Of a DNA stretch of 64,000 nt, positions 53,296 through 63,145 are shown in pieces. A model generated the notes under the pieces. The model had not been told where the DNA came from. It searched no databases and saw only the letters and a program-made list of their open reading frames with translations. Each line of letters begins with the position of its first letter. Positions within the stretch are counted from its first letter, which is position 1. This DNA comes from Leptospiraceae bacterium (lineage in GTDB: Bacteria; Spirochaetota; Leptospiria; Leptospirales; Leptospiraceae), in the NCBI GenBank assembly GCA_016711485.1, contig JADJSX010000008.1:467952-531951 (forward strand), written 5' to 3'. Both the position numbers and the translations under genes were made by a program.

Positions 53296-53637
53296 ATGAA
53301 TATTTACGTAGGCAACCTAACATACGAAGCAACTGAAAACGATGTAAGACAACTTTTTGAAACTTTTGGCGAAGTTACATCTGTAAAAATTATTACAGAC
53401 AAATACACTGGCCAATCTCGTGGAATTGGATTTATCGAAATGACTAACAAAAAAGAAGCTCTTGCTGCTATTAGTGATTTAAATGACAAAGAACTAAAAG
53501 GCCGTGCTTTAAAAGTTAACGAAGCTCAACCTAAAAAAACATACGATGATAACGGCGGCGGTGGAAATCGCGGCGGTGGATACGGTGGCGGCGGTGGTGG
53601 TGGAAGAGACCGTGATCGTGGTCGTAGAAACTACTAA
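53296..53637 (+). CDS. RRM-type RNA-binding protein
   Basis: A 113-aa protein. The RRM at 1-80 has RNP2 (IYVGNL) and RNP1 (RGIGFIEM). The tail from about 85 is Gly/Arg-rich (GGGYGGGGGGGRDRDRG), like cyanobacterial and spirochaetal cold-induced Rbp proteins. It probably acts as an RNA chaperone, possibly alongside the DEAD-box helicase. AAGGA lies about 9 nt before the ATG in a divergent region with ccmE. A terminator follows. Confidence 0.93.
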   Translation: MNIYVGNLTYEATENDVRQLFETFGEVTSVKIITDKYTGQSRGIGFIEMTNKKEALAAISDLNDKELKGRALKVNEAQPKKTYDDNGGGGNRGGGYGGGGGGGRDRDRGRRNY

Positions 53638-53721
53638 TCGTCTAACGAAGATTAGTCACAGAGTTACTGAGAAAAAGAGTTTAATGTTAAGTTAATTTTT
53701 TTCTTTTGATTCTGTTCAGAG

Positions 53722-53758
53722 TCCCTATTTCATTTTTTGAGATAGGGATTTTTTTTTG
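53722..53758 (+). terminator. Terminator of the RRM gene
   Basis: TCCCTATTTCA (53722-53732) pairs with TGAGATAGGGA (53738-53748) with one mismatch, followed by about ten Ts. It ends 84 bp after the stop codon. Confidence 0.8.
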
Positions 53759-53791
53759 TTTAGTGAGTTTTAAAGTTCAAATTTCTAAATC

Positions 53792-53904
53792 ATATACCAC
53801 ATCAATAAATAAGTTCCGCTATTTCTCACAAAAGGCGTATTCCAAATCGCCAAAAGAAAGTTATCTAGTTTTAAATCGGAATTTATTATTGGTAATTTGT
53901 ATAT
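53792..53904. repeat. Family 1 inverted-repeat element (copy D)
   Basis: 113 bp. It begins ATATACCAC and AATAAGTTCCG and ends TTTTAAATCGGAATTTATT then ATTGGTAATTTGTATAT. It is the reverse complement of copy A at both ends and has an extra 20 bp internally. It lies between convergent genes, 13 bp from the GGDEF-EAL stop. Confidence 0.75.
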
Positions 53905-53916
53905 TTGTGGTCATAT

Positions 53917-55632
53917 TCAATCTATGATTAATTTATTATAGGTGTTAAAGAAAACTTCAGGGGAAAGGGATTTGCTAAATAAATAACCTTGAGCGATTGG
54001 GCATCCGTGTTTTAAAAGAAAACTTTTATGTTCTAAAGTTTCGACTCCTTCTGCAATAACTGAAAATCCAAGACTTTTTGCTAAAGCAATAATAGAGATA
54101 ATGACTGTTTCTTCGTTTGTATCTTTTCCAATTTCCCTGACAAAAGACTGATCTATTTTTAATTTGTGGATTGGTAATCTAGTTAAATACTTTAAGCTAG
54201 AGTAACCTGTTCCAAAATCATCCACTGAAAGTTGAATTCCACAACTTTTTAAACCATCTAAGATTTCAATATTATGATTCGTTTTGTGCATAATAATGGA
54301 TTCTGTTATTTCTAATTCTAAATTACTTGCTTGAATTTCTGTTTCTTGGATTAACTTTTTTACGAAATTAAATAAATTTCCTTGTTCTAGTTGTTTCACG
54401 GATATATTTACAGAGATCCGAGGGGCTTGAAAATCTAGTTTTTGCCATTTTTTAATTTGAGCGCATACTTCCGTTAGTATCCATTCTCCGATTGGGAAAA
54501 TCATTCCATTTTCTTCAGCTATCGGAATAAATTTGGCAGGAGAAACAGATCCTAACTGAGAATTATTCCAACGAAGTAGAGCCTCTGCGCCTACTAGACT
54601 GTTATCCTCCATATTAATTTGAGGTTGATACTGAAGGCTTAATTCATTTTTTTCGATCGCAGTTCGTAGAAACAATTCAATTAGGAGTTTTTCCTGAATT
54701 GCTTCTGACATATTTGGTTCAAAAAATTTAAAATAATTTTTCCCCTGTGATTTTGAAAAATACATTGCTAGTTCCGCATTTTTAACTAATGTTGTGATGT
54801 CATTTCCATCGTCTGGATATATACTAATTCCAATACTAGCTGAAGTGTAAAGTTCGTGGACTCTAATAAAAAAAGGATTTACGAATACATTTAAAATTTC
54901 CAAGGCAAATGCAATTATCTCATTTTTGGTCTTTGGGTTTTTGTAGAATAGAATGAATTCATCTCCACCAAGTCTAGCCAATGATTTTTCTTTAGTAAGA
55001 GTAAAAGATATATCTTGTGAAATGACTTGCAGTAGTTCATCTCCAATTTGATGACCTAATGAATCATTTACATCTTTGAAATTATCTAAATCAATTACAA
55101 GAATTGCAATTTTTGAATTTTCATTCTCTATGTTTTCAATTTCCTGTTTTAGTTTTTTATTAAATAAAATTCGATTTGGTAATCCAGTCAAATAGTCGTA
55201 ATGCCCTAAATAATCGATTAGTTTCTGTTGTTTTTTTCTTTCTGTAACATCTTCAAAAATTCCAATCGTATAATTCTCTTTGTTTTCTCTATTTCTTTCG
55301 ACTTCGATGAAACGAGCCAATATCCAGCGTTGGATTCCGTCTTTTCTGACAATTTTAAAATCTAAATCGTATATTTTTCTACCAAAATTAGTTTCAATTG
55401 CTTTTGTAATTCTTTCTTTGTCCTCTGGGTGAATAAAATTCATCCAAGATTTTGGTTCATTTTTTAAAGATTCAGGGTCTGCATCAAAGATTTTTTCGTA
55501 AGTTGGACTTGCGTAATAAATTTCAGAAAAATGATTTCGAGAAATGAAAATGAATTGATGAATACTTTCTGCGACTGAAAAAAGTTTTTCCTCATTGAGA
55601 TCAATAGAAAAATTACTTAGAGAAATTTTCAT
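53917..55632 (-). CDS. PAS-GGDEF-EAL protein
   Basis: A 571-aa soluble protein. The PAS/PAC sensor is at about 20-135 (KIFDADPESLKNEPKSWMNF). The GGDEF domain at about 140-300 has an intact LARLGGDEF. The EAL domain at about 315-560 has GAEALLRW, NISVKQLE, LEITESII, VDDFGTGYSSL, KIDQSFV and IAEGVET, all apparently intact. It may both make and hydrolyse c-di-GMP, with PAS choosing the balance. It follows the receiver-like gene by 77 bp, co-directional. Confidence 0.94.
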   Translation of the reverse strand: MKISLSNFSIDLNEEKLFSVAESIHQFIFISRNHFSEIYYASPTYEKIFDADPESLKNEPKSWMNFIHPEDKERITKAIETNFGRKIYDLDFKIVRKDGIQRWILARFIEVERNRENKENYTIGIFEDVTERKKQQKLIDYLGHYDYLTGLPNRILFNKKLKQEIENIENENSKIAILVIDLDNFKDVNDSLGHQIGDELLQVISQDISFTLTKEKSLARLGGDEFILFYKNPKTKNEIIAFALEILNVFVNPFFIRVHELYTSASIGISIYPDDGNDITTLVKNAELAMYFSKSQGKNYFKFFEPNMSEAIQEKLLIELFLRTAIEKNELSLQYQPQINMEDNSLVGAEALLRWNNSQLGSVSPAKFIPIAEENGMIFPIGEWILTEVCAQIKKWQKLDFQAPRISVNISVKQLEQGNLFNFVKKLIQETEIQASNLELEITESIIMHKTNHNIEILDGLKSCGIQLSVDDFGTGYSSLKYLTRLPIHKLKIDQSFVREIGKDTNEETVIISIIALAKSLGFSVIAEGVETLEHKSFLLKHGCPIAQGYLFSKSLSPEVFFNTYNKLIID

Positions 55633-55709
55633 AGATTAACCTGAATGCATTGCATAACTAAAATTAGTTAATGAGTAATATCTACGTCAAGAAAAATTAC
55701 TTTTTAATC

Positions 55710-56477
55710 TTAAATAGAATCCATATTTGTTTTTGTTTTAGGTTTCTTTAGAAATTCAATATAATCTTCTAAGTTCATAAAAAGATCTGCTCTATTTTCA
55801 AGATTACTGTGACTTATTATGGGACCCATATGTTTTCCGACAATTACGGCAATTCTCTTCTGTCCAAAAATGGATACAATTTTTTCTAAGATGATTGCAT
55901 CTTCTTTCGAAATACTGGGAAAATCTCTTATGTCCATACAACAATCTTTCGATTTCAAACTTATTAAAAATTCATTATTGAAGATATTTTTAACTTCAGG
56001 CAAAACATATTTTAGGCCGGAAAGAAAAGAAATTTTAACTAAAATTGGAGTAATGTTTTCCACCTTAATATGGTTTTTATTTTTAAACGAATCATATTGT
56101 CTTTGGGCTCTTGCGTTGTTCATACATTCTTTAATTTTTGCAATTAGGATTTCTTTATTGATAGGTTTTGTGATATAGGCCTCAACTCCTTCCTTGTGGT
56201 CTCGCTCCAATTGAACTCTATCTAAGTTGTGATAAAAACCGATGATTGGAACTTTATTCGTGGATAAGTCTCTTTTTAGTTTTCTAACTGCCGCTATTGA
56301 GTCTTCGTCTGATTTTGATAAAAATCCTATGATGATTAAATCCGGAGCCGCTGTTTTACATAATTCAACGCCTTTCGTATGATCATTTACACTAATAAAA
56401 TCAAATTCTAATAAGTAACTTTCTAATAATGTTTGAGTTTTAACATCTTTGTCAATAAGTACAATTCTTTGTTTCAT
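55710..56477 (-). CDS. Receiver-like protein lacking the phospho-acceptor Asp
   Basis: A 255-aa protein. Residues 1-125 have the CheY fold: acidic pair D9/D11 (VLIDKD), beta3 PDLIIIGFLS, where Gly51 occupies the phospho-Asp position, and the conserved Lys in TKPIN at about 105. The remaining 130 residues (FLISLKSKDCCMDIRDFPSI, RIAVIVGKHMGPIISHS) resemble a STAS-like alpha/beta module, but I cannot place it firmly. It is likely a phosphorylation-independent signalling adaptor, encoded just before the PAS-GGDEF-EAL protein. Confidence 0.7.
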   Translation of the reverse strand: MKQRIVLIDKDVKTQTLLESYLLEFDFISVNDHTKGVELCKTAAPDLIIIGFLSKSDEDSIAAVRKLKRDLSTNKVPIIGFYHNLDRVQLERDHKEGVEAYITKPINKEILIAKIKECMNNARAQRQYDSFKNKNHIKVENITPILVKISFLSGLKYVLPEVKNIFNNEFLISLKSKDCCMDIRDFPSISKEDAIILEKIVSIFGQKRIAVIVGKHMGPIISHSNLENRADLFMNLEDYIEFLKKPKTKTNMDSI

Positions 56478-56566
56478 TTGTTTTCTCTGACCTTACGGCT
56501 AATTTGTGTTAAGTTATCCCTTAAAGATATCAACTCTAGATACCATGTCAAACAAATTTAAATCTA

Positions 56567-57337
56567 TTAATACAATAAATGTTTTACTGTAGTTCCCTTA
56601 TTAATGAGTTGTTTTAGTGAATCAATTCCTATCTTCAATTGTAGATCCACGTAATCTTTAGTAACCGCTTGATCGCTTACGTCTGTTTTAATCCCTTCAG
56701 GTGTCATTGGTTGGTCAGATACTAATAGTAATGCACCGGCAGGTATTTCATTATAAAACGCAGTAGAAAAAATTGTTGCGGTTTCCATATCGATTGCCAT
56801 AACTCTGATTTTTTTTAGGTATTCTTTAAATTCGTTATCCCACTCCCATACTCTTCTGTTTGTAGTATAAACTGTTCCCGTCCAATAATCTTGGTTATAA
56901 TCACGAATCGTTGTAGATATTGCTTTTTGTAATGCAAATGATGGTAATGCTGGAACTTCTGGCGGATAGTAGTCATTAGACGTTCCTTCTCCTCGTATGG
57001 CTGCAATAGGTAATATAAAATCTCCTAAATCATTTTTCTTTTTTAATCCACCACATTTCCCTAAAAACAAACAGGCTTGCGGGCTAATCGCGCTTAGGCA
57101 ATCCATAATCGTAGCGGCATTTGGGCTTCCCATTCCGAAGTTAATGATAGTTATCCCCTCTGCGGTAGCATTTCGCATGGGTTTATCTATTCCTTTTACT
57201 TCTACATCGTGCCAGTCAGCAAAGTTTTGAACATAATTGTCAAAATTGGTGAGTAGTATATAATTTCCGAAAGAATTTAAAGGAACTCCTGTATACCGCG
57301 GTAACCAATTTTCAACTATTTCTTGTTTCGTTTTCAT
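56567..57337 (-). CDS. amn: AMP nucleosidase-type phosphorylase
   Basis: A 256-aa short AMP nucleosidase-like protein (nucleoside phosphorylase fold): NFADWHDVEVKG, ITIINFGMGSPNAATIMD, CLFLGKCGGL, RGEGTSNDYYPPEVPA and the MAIDMETATIF and LLLVSDQPM blocks match the AMN-like group. It would split AMP to adenine and ribose-5-phosphate. It lacks the N-terminal domain of the E. coli enzyme, as in Bacteroidetes-type members. Last gene of the apparent operon from 59711. Confidence 0.85.
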   Translation of the reverse strand: MKTKQEIVENWLPRYTGVPLNSFGNYILLTNFDNYVQNFADWHDVEVKGIDKPMRNATAEGITIINFGMGSPNAATIMDCLSAISPQACLFLGKCGGLKKKNDLGDFILPIAAIRGEGTSNDYYPPEVPALPSFALQKAISTTIRDYNQDYWTGTVYTTNRRVWEWDNEFKEYLKKIRVMAIDMETATIFSTAFYNEIPAGALLLVSDQPMTPEGIKTDVSDQAVTKDYVDLQLKIGIDSLKQLINKGTTVKHLLY

Positions 57338-57356
57338 TGTTTTTTACTCTTCCAGT

Positions 57357-58076
57357 TTAACTAGATGTTTTCACAAACGGTGATATTTGATTTTGCACAT
57401 ATGCGGCTAATTCTTTGCTGTCCATGGTTTTTATTTTTTCAACAGGAATTTGAGGTAAAATAGTAATAGTCACATCCGCCGGTGTCATGAATATTTTATT
57501 TTTCTCTAATATATCTGCCGTTCCATCAATTGCTATTGGAACTATCGGTACTTCGGCATCAATGGCAAGTCTGACACTTCCAGCTTTGAAATTTTGAACT
57601 GGTCCTCCTTTACTTCTTGTGCCTTCTGGGAATATTACAAGAGAATGCCCTTGTTTTAAAATCTCTACTCCTTCTCCTATGGCTTGTGAAGATTTTACTC
57701 GACTGGATCTATCCATAAAAACGCAGTTCATTACTCGCATCCATCCACCTACAATCGGAATTTTTAAGACTTCGATTTTTGAAATGAATCCGAAAGGTTT
57801 TGGGACAAATCCAATTAACACGGGAATATCAAAACTTCCTTGGTGGTTGGCAACAAAAACTACAGGACCTTTGGGAAGATTTTCAGTTCCGTTTACCATT
57901 ACCCGCCCGCCTACAATATTTACTAAAGACTTTGCCCAAAGTCGGGGAACTTTTATTTTTTCCCAATCGGTTTCCTCGATTGTCGGGAGCTCTATTTTTT
58001 CGGCAATTTTTCTTTCAAAAAAACTAGCAAAACCACGTATGAAAAAATACAAATAAAATCCAATCGTTCTAAACAT
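57357..58076 (-). CDS. plsC: 1-acyl-sn-glycerol-3-phosphate acyltransferase
   Basis: A 239-aa membrane-associated acyltransferase. An N-terminal hydrophobic helix is followed by NHQGSFDIPVL (HxxxxD catalytic motif), the FMDRSSR motif and FPEGTRSKGG. It makes phosphatidic acid for phospholipid synthesis. It lies between a thioesterase and the AMP nucleosidase gene (19-bp gap to the latter). Normal length. Confidence 0.94.
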   Translation of the reverse strand: MFRTIGFYLYFFIRGFASFFERKIAEKIELPTIEETDWEKIKVPRLWAKSLVNIVGGRVMVNGTENLPKGPVVFVANHQGSFDIPVLIGFVPKPFGFISKIEVLKIPIVGGWMRVMNCVFMDRSSRVKSSQAIGEGVEILKQGHSLVIFPEGTRSKGGPVQNFKAGSVRLAIDAEVPIVPIAIDGTADILEKNKIFMTPADVTITILPQIPVEKIKTMDSKELAAYVQNQISPFVKTSS

Positions 58077-58182
58077 TCAGTTTCTCCTATTTTAGGGGTA
58101 AATGGAATACAGAATTATTTACTCTGTTTCGGGAACGATATAGAGGGTATACTATTTGTAAAACAAATTAAATCTTTCTGTT

Positions 58183-58584
58183 CTAAACTGAAATCATTTC
58201 TTTTTTCAGTATCTGACGAAATTCTTCTGGAATTGGTAGTTTTGTATTTAGCCTATAATCGTAGTAAACTTGGATAGTTTTGGCTTTTGCATAGATATGT
58301 TTGGTTTGCGGATTTATAATATTAGCCGAAAAATCCCACGAAGTAGTTCCAATTCTAGAAACATAGGTGTGAACTTCTGCTTCTTCATTGGGCCGCAAAG
58401 AATGAAGTATATCCAATTCGAGTCGAACAAGTACAAATGGTATATCTTCTAATGTTTGAATGGAAATATATTTTTTGCAAAAATCCAGTCTACCTAATTC
58501 TAAATAAGAACTATACACGGAATTGTTTACCCTTTTCATTGGGTCCATATCATTGAATCGAATTTGAATGGGAGTAATAATCAT
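58183..58584 (-). CDS. Hotdog-fold acyl-CoA thioesterase (4HBT family)
   Basis: A 133-aa protein. The active-site region reads IRFNDMDPMKRVNNSVYSSYLELGR, matching 4-hydroxybenzoyl-CoA thioesterase-type enzymes with the nucleophilic Asp, though the commonly seen GHVNN His is Arg here. The ATG overlaps the stop of the GGDEF gene (ATGA), so the two are coupled. Likely hydrolyses an acyl-CoA. Substrate unknown. Confidence 0.85.
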   Translation of the reverse strand: MIITPIQIRFNDMDPMKRVNNSVYSSYLELGRLDFCKKYISIQTLEDIPFVLVRLELDILHSLRPNEEAEVHTYVSRIGTTSWDFSANIINPQTKHIYAKAKTIQVYYDYRLNTKLPIPEEFRQILKKEMISV

Positions 58585-59711
58585 TTTGAGTATATCCTGT
58601 TTCGTCCTTCTTCTTTTGCTTTATAAAGTAATTCATCGGATCTTTGCAGGATTGAGTCAGGAGAGTCTGTATCGGATAATACCGTGAAACCGCCAGAAGT
58701 TGTTACTTTCCAAGGAACTCCGCTAAAATTATGAGATTCTATTACGACTCGAATTCTTTGCATCACAGTATTTGCGTTTTCTAAATCAGTTTCAGGAAAT
58801 AAAATAATAAATTCTTCTCCACCGAATCGAAACACTAAGTCACTTTCCCTAACTGTAGATTTTATTATCGTAGCAATTTCTTTTAGCACATCGTCTCCTG
58901 TGAGATGTCCAAGGGTATCATTAATTTTCTTAAAGTGATCAATATCTACTATTCCTTGACTAAAAGGTTGATTTGTTTTTCTAGATAATAAAATATGATG
59001 TACGAGTAAATCCATCATGTATCGTCTGTTAAATACTCCCGTAAGCGGATCTTTTACTGAAATACTTTCTAGAAGATTATTTTTCTTTCGTAGTTCCTCT
59101 TCTAAGTGAAATGTTTTGCGACGCGCATATTCAATCGTAACCGTAGTTAGAAATCCTACAAACGTATAGAGAAATATCTGTGTTATTCGCAATGCATCTG
59201 TTTTTCCAATATGAAAAAATATAAGTGTATAGATAAATGTCACAAGTATACATAAATAAATTAGAATATAATTGAGGAATTTGGTTCTTAGTATTAGAGG
59301 TATAGACATTACTACAAATGCAAATAGAGATAAATCTTCGCTTGTGTAAAAATTAAGAATATTTAAAGTTAGGGTAGATATTATGAATACATTGAAATAA
59401 AATAGATAGATAAAATGGATTCGAATATGTTTTCTATTTAAAAAATGTACAAGAAAGGAAAATGCAACTGTAATCGAAATTAAAATTGAATAGACTCCAA
59501 TATAAACGGAATACAGAAAAGAGTTAGGGTCGACAATCGGATAAAAAGAATGTTGCAATAAAAAACTAATTGATGCAAGGAAAACTACTACCGCAAATCG
59601 AGGGAATCTGTTCCAATTTTTTAATTCATTAAACTTTGTATATTTGTCTATTTGTATAGTATCAAATTGAGACTTTCTTCTTTTGAGCGTTTTTAAGATG
59701 TATTTTGTCAT
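58581..59711 (-). CDS. Membrane diguanylate cyclase (GGDEF)
   Basis: A 376-aa protein. About six membrane helices occupy residues about 35-190, with no recognised sensor name. The GGDEF domain at about 215-375 has KDPLTGVFNRRYM, DIDHFKKINDTLGH and the signature FRFGGEEF (GGEEF, usually active), and no RxxD inhibitory site upstream of it is evident. It makes c-di-GMP. It begins the operon GGDEF-thioesterase-PlsC-AMP nucleosidase. Confidence 0.92.
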   Translation of the reverse strand: MTKYILKTLKRRKSQFDTIQIDKYTKFNELKNWNRFPRFAVVVFLASISFLLQHSFYPIVDPNSFLYSVYIGVYSILISITVAFSFLVHFLNRKHIRIHFIYLFYFNVFIISTLTLNILNFYTSEDLSLFAFVVMSIPLILRTKFLNYILIYLCILVTFIYTLIFFHIGKTDALRITQIFLYTFVGFLTTVTIEYARRKTFHLEEELRKKNNLLESISVKDPLTGVFNRRYMMDLLVHHILLSRKTNQPFSQGIVDIDHFKKINDTLGHLTGDDVLKEIATIIKSTVRESDLVFRFGGEEFIILFPETDLENANTVMQRIRVVIESHNFSGVPWKVTTSGGFTVLSDTDSPDSILQRSDELLYKAKEEGRNRIYSK

Positions 59712-60151
59712 AAGTCGTTATTAAGTTTAATTACTTTGGATGAATCTAATACATTAATTTTTGTAGTCATTCCTTTTTTGAGAATTGGTGACTATTATTC
59801 AGTAATTTCAAATATTTCTAATGACAGGCTGTTATATGTAAATAATTCCAAGGTTTATTTGGGCTTGTGAGATTCCCAAAAGTAAATCAAAAAAAGTTTT
59901 CTAGTATTAAATCGGATTTTACTTTTGGCAATTGGTATATATAGGGATATCAAAGAGAGCTGTTGACAGATTTGGATTCAATTATTGTTTCTTACAAGTT
60001 TTGATAAACATTATTCTCTGCAATTGACTCTCTTGAAATATCCCTGTGGCTCAGTGCCTTTTTCGCAAAAAGTTATGCCGAGTAATTACGTATTAATGGA
60101 AGTTTCCTAAGTTTATTTGCGGATAAGGACTAACATAAAGTGGAAATTATT
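59712..60151. other. 440-bp intergenic region with repeat copy E
   Basis: No gene. It holds the family 1 element at 59865-59941. The remainder, including 59942-60151 beyond the hybrid kinase stop, shows nothing I can name. Confidence 0.45.
59865..59941. repeat. Family 1 inverted-repeat element (copy E)
   Basis: 77 bp. GATTCCCAAAAGTAAATC at the left is answered by GATTTTACTTTTGGCAATTGG then TATAT at the right. The segment ATTAAATCGG is shared with A and D, and its CTAGTATTAAATCGG resembles D's CTAGTTTTAAATCGG. The left terminus is degraded. Confidence 0.7.
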
Positions 60152-62863
60152 TTATCTATCAATGATATTCTGAAGAATATCTAACAAATCCTTTAATACG
60201 ATTGGTTTTTTTACACAGGCATCAATTCCATTACCTAAATATTCTTGAACTTGAAAGTCCATATTATTTGCAGTAAGAGCGATGATTGGGATTTCTTTTA
60301 CGTAATCATTTCGATTCCTTATTAACTTAGTTGCCGTGATTCCGTCCATTTCAGGCATTTGAATATCCATTAAAATAAGATCGAATTTCGTTTCATTTTT
60401 TATTGTATCATCTATAATTTTGAGTAATTCAATACCGTTATTCGCAATAGTCACTTGAAATCCTTTTTTTTCTAAAATCCGTTTTACATACAGTTGATTA
60501 ACAGGATTATCTTCCGCTACTAGTATATTTAGAGATTTATAATTTTCGGGGATTTGATCTGGCGTATGTTCTACTTTTGGTGCTTCAACTTCATGAAATG
60601 GAATTTCAATTTGAAAATTCGACCCTTCGCCTAATTTACTTTGAATTTTAATATTCCCACCCATTAAGTCTATTAATTGTTTTGTTATGAATAAACCAAG
60701 CCCTGCACCTTCAAATTTTTTTGTTTTGGTGTCCTCAAGTTGAACGAATCGGTTAAATAATCTCTCAATATTCTCTTCTGAAATTCCAATTCCAGTATCA
60801 ATGATTTGAAAGATAAGGAGGTTTTTGCCTTCGTTAAGATTAATATTCAGAGTAACAGAGCCATTATGTGTAAACTTTAGCGCATTGCCCAAAATATTAA
60901 TTATGATCTGTCTCAGACGATTTTCGTCTATTAATATAAATAGGTCTTCTTTTTCTTTAAATACTTTTAGATTTAATGTAAGGTTTTTATTATTTGCTTC
61001 AATTTTAAATAATTGAATAATATCTTTACATAACCTAGTTACGTTAGTCGTTACAGGCACTAGTTCTAATTTTTTATTTTCCAGTTTTGATACATCTAGT
61101 ATATCGTTAATAATTGTAAGGAGCGCCATCACCGATTTTTTGGCACTGACCAAGTATTCTGTTTGTTCGACAGAAGGTTTAGTTGTTTCGAGTAACGTTA
61201 GCATACCAAGAACTCCATTCATTGGAGTCCTAATTTCATGACTCATATTCGCTAAGAATTCCGATTTCACTTTATTTGCTCTTTCCAACTCAATGGTTCG
61301 AATTTCTACAAGTTCTTTAATGTTTTTTTCTCTGCCAGTGATTATTAAAGATAACATTCCTAATATGCCTGTTAATATCGATGATATAATTAAAATAAAA
61401 TAGGATGATTTCGAAAGATTAGCTATAAAATAATTTTTAGTAGGCTGAACACTTACTGTCCAAGTCCTTGATCCAAGAAAAATCTTATTTTCGATGGTAA
61501 ATTTTTTAAAAATAGTATTATTAACATCTTCACAATTGACTTTAAAAAGCAAAGGATCCTCGGGATTCAAATCGTCATAAATATTTATACATAAATTTAA
61601 ATTTTTAAAATCTATTAAACTTTCTTCTATTATGGAAGAAAGTTGAAGAACAGCAGTACTGAACCCTTCTTCTCCGAAAATATTTGAGGAATAATTAAAA
61701 ACAAGTATTCCTATAACATGTTCTGATTTTTGAACTAATTTTATTTTGGAAGTGATTTCAATTTCATTTGTTTTTTTTGCGTTTAGTAGTGCCTTTTTTC
61801 TTATTTCATTTGACCATACATTGTAGCCTATCGCATCTTTGTTTTCATCATAAGGGAATATATATCTTACGAAAACATATTTATCCTTTTGAATGGCATA
61901 TTCGAAATTATTTTCTAGATTTCGTTCTTTTATGCCCATGGATTGTGGATAATCAATTCGAAGTTGATTTTCGTAATTATTTCTTTCGGAATTTGAAATG
62001 AAGGGATTCCAAGAAAATGCTAAAATTCCCTTAGATTGTTTTAGACTTTCTTCGGCAAACAACTCAAATTTTTTTCTATTCAGATTTTCTGCAACTTTCA
62101 TGTAATTTCTCAAAGACTTTACTGTGGTAAATGTGTTTTTCAGATGAGTTGAAATCGATTCTGATATAATGATTCCGTCGGACTTAATTCTATATTCGAT
62201 GAAATTTTTCTCCCAGTGTCTAGTGAAGAAAAAAATCAATAAGGCGATAACAAATGTACACAAAGTTGTAATCGTAACTATAAGTACTCTAGATTTTACT
62301 TCAAGATTTTTTCGCCATTTCCAGAAAACAATTATGAGTGGTGTAAATATGATTATTCCAATTGCATCTCCTAACCACCAAGTTATCCAAGTATTTAGAA
62401 TAAATTCAAAATAAATTACTTTACTTAAATATAGGGATGTGACGCCTATCGTAGCCGCAATCAAGGGAGAAATAGATCCTGCAAAAATAAAAAACGAAAA
62501 AATATCTTTGATGGTATAGAAATGAAAATTGTTTTTTAATTTCTTATTTACAATGTACGAGCCAATGATTGCTCCTAATGAATTACCGAAAGCAATTGTC
62601 AGATTTTGCAGATTATTAAATAGTCCATTTAAAAATTCTATTGAAATATTCAAATCATTTGTATTCGTAAAATAAGCACCCAAAAAAAGTCCGAACCAAA
62701 TTTTGTTTCCGTAGATGATGGCAAGTCCTAGGCTAAGTCCAGCAGGCGGCCAAATCGGTGTACTATATCCATCTAATGAAGATAATAAAAGGCTTAATTT
62801 TCCAATCAGTATGTAGGTTAAAGCGATGAATAAATTGATTAAAATATTTTTCATAAAGTTCAA
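60152..62863 (-). CDS. MASE1-CHASE hybrid histidine kinase
   Basis: A 903-aa kinase. MASE1-like membrane sensor with about eight helices at about 5-215 (STPIWPPAGLSLGLAI, WWLGDAIGI). CHASE extracellular domain at about 225-480 (LAFSWNPFISNSER, KDKYVFVRYIFPYDE, GYNVWSN). Another membrane helix at about 487-508, then HisKA with His542 (SHEIRTPMNG), HATPase (NILGNALKF, DTGIGI, GAGLGLFIT) and a C-terminal receiver with Asp at about 833 (LILMDIQMPEMDG). All motifs look intact. CHASE ligands are often small molecules; here unknown. Confidence 0.93.
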   Translation of the reverse strand: MNFMKNILINLFIALTYILIGKLSLLLSSLDGYSTPIWPPAGLSLGLAIIYGNKIWFGLFLGAYFTNTNDLNISIEFLNGLFNNLQNLTIAFGNSLGAIIGSYIVNKKLKNNFHFYTIKDIFSFFIFAGSISPLIAATIGVTSLYLSKVIYFEFILNTWITWWLGDAIGIIIFTPLIIVFWKWRKNLEVKSRVLIVTITTLCTFVIALLIFFFTRHWEKNFIEYRIKSDGIIISESISTHLKNTFTTVKSLRNYMKVAENLNRKKFELFAEESLKQSKGILAFSWNPFISNSERNNYENQLRIDYPQSMGIKERNLENNFEYAIQKDKYVFVRYIFPYDENKDAIGYNVWSNEIRKKALLNAKKTNEIEITSKIKLVQKSEHVIGILVFNYSSNIFGEEGFSTAVLQLSSIIEESLIDFKNLNLCINIYDDLNPEDPLLFKVNCEDVNNTIFKKFTIENKIFLGSRTWTVSVQPTKNYFIANLSKSSYFILIISSILTGILGMLSLIITGREKNIKELVEIRTIELERANKVKSEFLANMSHEIRTPMNGVLGMLTLLETTKPSVEQTEYLVSAKKSVMALLTIINDILDVSKLENKKLELVPVTTNVTRLCKDIIQLFKIEANNKNLTLNLKVFKEKEDLFILIDENRLRQIIINILGNALKFTHNGSVTLNINLNEGKNLLIFQIIDTGIGISEENIERLFNRFVQLEDTKTKKFEGAGLGLFITKQLIDLMGGNIKIQSKLGEGSNFQIEIPFHEVEAPKVEHTPDQIPENYKSLNILVAEDNPVNQLYVKRILEKKGFQVTIANNGIELLKIIDDTIKNETKFDLILMDIQMPEMDGITATKLIRNRNDYVKEIPIIALTANNMDFQVQEYLGNGIDACVKKPIVLKDLLDILQNIIDR

Positions 62864-63145
62864 AATTTTCAGATTCCTAATTTCGCTAACGTAAACATGT
62901 GCTGTTTAGAAATCTAGTCAACAGAGATATTAACAAGGCAGGTTTTCTCCATCATAGCTTTAAATATTTTTCTTAACTTAATGGCATTGCTATGGCTCTT
63001 ACCAAAAACAAAGTTATGAGCTATGTATTTAAATAAATTCAGCACAAATCGCACAAACCTATTATTATTAAAATTAGAGTAAGTATGCAATTCATATATC
63101 CATTTATTTTTTAAAATCTGGGTGTATTCGAAATAAAATTTGAAA

